A DNA stretch of 64,000 nt. Origin: Campylobacter sp. RM12651 (lineage in GTDB: Bacteria; Campylobacterota; Campylobacteria; Campylobacterales; Campylobacteraceae). Made by a program: the position numbers and the translations under genes. Each line of letters starts with the position of its first letter. The stretch's first letter is position 1. The DNA lies in assembly GCF_022369475.1 (NCBI RefSeq), contig NZ_CP059600.1, forward strand, positions 186,001 to 250,000, read 5' to 3'. The notes under the pieces are model-generated. The model was not told where the DNA came from, did not search any database, and worked only from the letters and a program-made list of their open reading frames with translations. This document shows positions 61,838-64,000 of this stretch, in pieces.

Positions 61838-62409
61838 AAATTGATATAAGTGATTTTAAAATAGTTGAGTTTAAAAAATCAGATTTTATAAAACCTTTAA
61901 GAGCTAGTTTTGTTATAAACGAGCATAAGGTAGATTGGGATTTTATAAAGTCTTTTGATTCTGTTAGTATTATGTTATATCACGAGAGCAAGGATAGTTT
62001 TATATTTGTAAAACAATTTAGAGCACCTTTATATTATTACGAAAATTGTAAAGATTATGAGAGTGGATTTTCGGTTGAATTATGTAGTGGGATAATTGAT
62101 AAAAACAAAAGCTTAGAAGAAATCGCCTTAGATGAATGTATAGAAGAATTAGGATTTAAGCCTAAAAAATTAGTTTATATTAATAAATTTTATACAGGAT
62201 TTGGTAGTGGGGTAAATACTCAACATTTATTTTTTGCTAGGGTTAGTGATGATGATATTGTAGGAGTTGGTGGCGGCGTTGATAATGGAGAATTCATTAA
62301 AAGCGTATATGTAAAAATCAATGAATATGATGAGTTTTTTGCAAAAAATAAAAGAAGTGCTTTGATTGATTATGCTAATTTGTGGTTTAGGTATATTTAT
62401 AAAAAATAA
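61834..62409 (+). CDS. Nudix hydrolase, UDP-sugar/ADP-ribose pyrophosphatase type
   Basis: A 191-residue Nudix enzyme. FVKQFRAPLYYY precedes the Nudix box, which reads GIIDKNKSLEEIALDECIEELGF. The EExG core is intact, but the upstream Glu and Arg of the strict box are changed. GFGSGVNTQHLFFARV and a Gly-rich loop follow. It resembles NUDT14-like UDP-sugar hydrolases. Overlaps the MagIII-like gene by 4 bases. Confidence 0.85.
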   Translation: MKIDISDFKIVEFKKSDFIKPLRASFVINEHKVDWDFIKSFDSVSIMLYHESKDSFIFVKQFRAPLYYYENCKDYESGFSVELCSGIIDKNKSLEEIALDECIEELGFKPKKLVYINKFYTGFGSGVNTQHLFFARVSDDDIVGVGGGVDNGEFIKSVYVKINEYDEFFAKNKRSALIDYANLWFRYIYKK

Positions 62410-62473
62410 GTAGATTTAAATTCTTTTAATTTTTAATAATTTTGTATTTTAAAATGCAGTAAAACTTATATAT

Positions 62474-62501
62474 GAATTACGAATAAATTCGTAATTCTTT
62501 T
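62474..62501. terminator. Bidirectional terminator hairpin
   Basis: GAATTACGAA-TAAA-TTCGTAATTC with a T-run. It ends the Nudix operon and also follows the peptide relic on the minus strand. The remaining 62410-62734 gap holds the peptide relic and the sigma-28-like promoter described separately. Confidence 0.85.
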
Positions 62502-62503
62502 GA

Positions 62504-62638
62504 TTAATCATTGATATTTGAGCTGCAATATAATTTGCCATACCAAGTAATCGTGCAGTGATTATAAGGTCTTGTTCTTGCATCAGCAATAGATGATAAA
62601 GCTAATAATAATAAAATAGCTGATAATAATTTTTTATA
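62504..62638 (-). pseudogene. Relic of a small secreted two-cysteine peptide (start codon lost)
   Basis: On the minus strand a 44-codon frame reads KKLLSAILLLLALSSIADA, a clear signal peptide, then RTRPYNHC, TITWYGKLYC and SSNIND, ending at TAA (62504). The codon where ATG is expected reads TAT: the sequence ATAT-AAAAAA would become ATATG-AAAAAA by one G. No other start codon lies in frame. It is either a recently inactivated gene or hit by a single-base error. The mature peptide would be about 24 residues with two cysteines. Function unknown. Confidence 0.55.
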
Positions 62639-62683
62639 TTTTCTTCTTTTCTTAAAACTAAGTAAATAAATACTAAAAACTCT

Positions 62684-62709
62684 TAAAGAAAAATAAAATT
62701 AACCGATAT
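62684..62709 (+). promoter_or_regulatory. Sigma-28 (FliA)-like promoter of the EF-hand genes
   Basis: TAAAG (62684-62688) and CCGATAT (62703-62709), spaced close to the TAAAGTTT-N11-GCCGATAA consensus, 26 bases before the ATG. AAAGGAG follows at 62719-62725. If real, the gene pair belongs to the late flagellar regulon. Confidence 0.6.
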
Positions 62710-62734
62710 AAGTTTAGTTAAAGGAGAGTTAAAA

Positions 62735-63622
62735 ATGGATTTAAATATTTGTGATATGGGTGGGTTTTTAAATTCTAGCCTACATAAAATAAAAAATGTA
62801 AATAGCACTATTAATCTAAGCCAAATAAGACAAGATATAAAAACAAATAATTTTGAATATAAAACAAGTGATAAAGAATTAAATGTATTTTTTAGCCTTG
62901 ATAATAAAAGCGTAGGGATTAGCTTAGATAAAGATACTTTAAAAGATTTAAAAAGCTTTTTTAATAAAAATGATTTTTTAGAAGAAAATGGAAAAACTAT
63001 TTTAAAAGGCGACGCTGCTAATTATGTAGCAGGTTGGTTTAGTGAGATTGCTTTTGATTTAAAATATCTTGAAAGTGATAGCGATAATAATGGGGTGCTA
63101 AATAGTGATGAATTAATAAATACATTTACTAATGGGCTTTATTTTAATCAACAAAAAAATGGAATATATGTTTTAGATAAAATAGTTTTAAATGAAAAAG
63201 CAAATGAAGAATATTTAAGTCAAGTTGGCGAAAAAAATATAAACACTATTTCAAAAATGATTAATAATAGAATATTTTTTGATAAAGATAAAGATGGAGA
63301 AATTTTAGTAAAAGAGCAATATATTGAAGATGAAAGCGAGTATTTTAAAAACTTAAATCAAGCAAAAGAAGAATTAAAAAATAAAAAAGAAAAAATAGAA
63401 GCCAATCCAAAGCTAAAAGAATACGCAATAAATGAAGAAAACAATCACATAAGAAAACTAAAGCAAGATATAAAATTATTTAAAAACTCAAATTCTTTAA
63501 AGATAAATGAAGATAAAGAAAAAGAATTAAAAGACAAAAATAATTTAGAAGAATTTTGCGAGTTTAGCATAAAGCTAATTGATGAGCTAAAAGCTTATAA
63601 ATTACTAGATTTAAAAGCTTAA
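62735..63622 (+). CDS. EF-hand protein, first copy of a tandem pair
   Basis: A 295-residue protein without a classical signal peptide. Two EF-hand calcium loops are complete: DSDNNGVLNSDE (115-126) and DKDKDGEILVKE (183-194). The C-terminal 90 residues are a charged helix. Residues 21-114 are repeated without change in the next ORF; the first 20 differ. A sigma-28-like promoter upstream suggests that it is expressed with late flagellar genes. A non-cleaved N-terminus rich in Asn and Ser would suit export through the flagellar secretion apparatus, as for the Fed/Cia proteins. That role is inference. Confidence 0.7.
   Translation: MDLNICDMGGFLNSSLHKIKNVNSTINLSQIRQDIKTNNFEYKTSDKELNVFFSLDNKSVGISLDKDTLKDLKSFFNKNDFLEENGKTILKGDAANYVAGWFSEIAFDLKYLESDSDNNGVLNSDELINTFTNGLYFNQQKNGIYVLDKIVLNEKANEEYLSQVGEKNINTISKMINNRIFFDKDKDGEILVKEQYIEDESEYFKNLNQAKEELKNKKEKIEANPKLKEYAINEENNHIRKLKQDIKLFKNSNSLKINEDKEKELKDKNNLEEFCEFSIKLIDELKAYKLLDLKA
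62796..63076 (+). repeat. Direct repeat, copy 1 (281 bp seen)
   Basis: Reads as identical to 63720-64000 (offset 924). The repeat starts just after the divergent N-terminal codons and continues beyond the window edge. Confidence 0.95.
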
Positions 63623-63649
63623 TTAATTCTTTAAGTTAAAGGAGAAATA

Positions 63650-64000
63650 ATGCTAAAAATAGATGGATTTTATGTAGATTTAAGCTCTTTTATAAATACA
63701 AGTGTTAGTAAAAAAGCTGATGTAAATAGCACTATTAATCTAAGCCAAATAAGACAAGATATAAAAACAAATAATTTTGAATATAAAACAAGTGATAAAG
63801 AATTAAATGTATTTTTTAGCCTTGATAATAAAAGCGTAGGGATTAGCTTAGATAAAGATACTTTAAAAGATTTAAAAAGCTTTTTTAATAAAAATGATTT
63901 TTTAGAAGAAAATGGAAAAACTATTTTAAAAGGCGACGCTGCTAATTATGTAGCAGGTTGGTTTAGTGAGATTGCTTTTGATTTAAAATATCTTGAAAGT
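63650..64000 (+). CDS. EF-hand protein paralogue, second copy (3' end outside window)
   Basis: The ATG at 63650 follows AAAGGAG and the frame stays open to the window edge (117 codons seen). The N-terminus (MLKIDGFYVDLSSFINTSVS) is unlike that of the first copy. From NSTINLSQIRQD on, the DNA is identical to the first copy. It begins 27 bases after the stop of copy 1 with no promoter of its own, so both are probably on one transcript. The EF-hands would lie beyond the edge. Confidence 0.85.
   Translation, partial: MLKIDGFYVDLSSFINTSVSKKADVNSTINLSQIRQDIKTNNFEYKTSDKELNVFFSLDNKSVGISLDKDTLKDLKSFFNKNDFLEENGKTILKGDAANYVAGWFSEIAFDLKYLES
63720..64000 (+). repeat. Direct repeat, copy 2 (runs off the window)
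   Basis: Exact copy of 62796-63076 by reading, indicating recent duplication or gene conversion. Confidence 0.95.

Overview
The window comes from a very AT-rich member of the Campylobacterota, almost certainly Campylobacter. The evidence is gene content and order. The complex I operon has two small Campylobacter-type proteins in place of NuoE and NuoF and is followed directly by the flagellar gene pflA. There are also a bamD / fliW / proC cluster, a selB-dsbC pair, and a DUF493-moaC / highly acidic protein neighbourhood. Codon use, AAGGA-type ribosome sites and TATAAT -10 boxes fit. No integrase, insertion sequence or CRISPR array is visible.

Layout: 0-3.8 kb holds the 3' end of groEL, a frameshifted TraT-like lipoprotein gene with a C8 tract touching its -10 region and a 242-bp tandem duplication of its 3' end, a tiny membrane-peptide ORF with a hairpin over its ribosome site, dctA and a rhodanese. 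4-9.3 kb holds the anaerobic ribonucleotide reductase genes, with the glycyl-radical domain split off as its own 43-codon ORF, then bamD, fliW, proC and a YagU protein. 9.3-10.3 kb is an AT-rich gene desert ending in tRNA-Arg. 10.4-13.5 kb is rpsL-rpsG-fusA. 13.6-26.7 kb is the nuo operon, then pflA and two tRNAs.

29.3-34.1 kb is accessory: a DUF3015/DUF4105 pair, an orphan zeta-type kinase, and a phase-variable (G9, read here as OFF) sialidase-like gene with a membrane-protein partner. 34.1-42 kb is the most unusual block. A sulfite-reductase-like octahaem cytochrome (MccA type: seven CXXCH sites plus one CX17CH) is followed by a rhodanese-hexahaem-cytochrome b fusion and a lipoprotein. Divergent to it are a CcsBA haem lyase, probably the dedicated one for the odd haem site, and a possible metal-delivery lipoprotein. 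I infer that electrons pass from quinol through the cytochrome b fusion to MccA, with the haem lyase and lipoprotein serving maturation. The rhodanese fusion is not part of the classical Wolinella mccABCD arrangement.

42-62.4 kb is mostly housekeeping: surE, tcdA-like, cysM, rarA, selB, dsbC-like, moaC, two membrane proteins with degenerate GGDEF domains, transporters, trmA, ilvA, glyS, a MagIII-like glycosylase with a changed catalytic residue, and a Nudix hydrolase. 62.4-64 kb holds a relic of a secreted peptide and a tandem pair of EF-hand proteins, nearly identical except at their N-termini, behind a sigma-28-like (flagellar) promoter.

All assignments come from reading the sequence and from memory of the families; no database search was possible.
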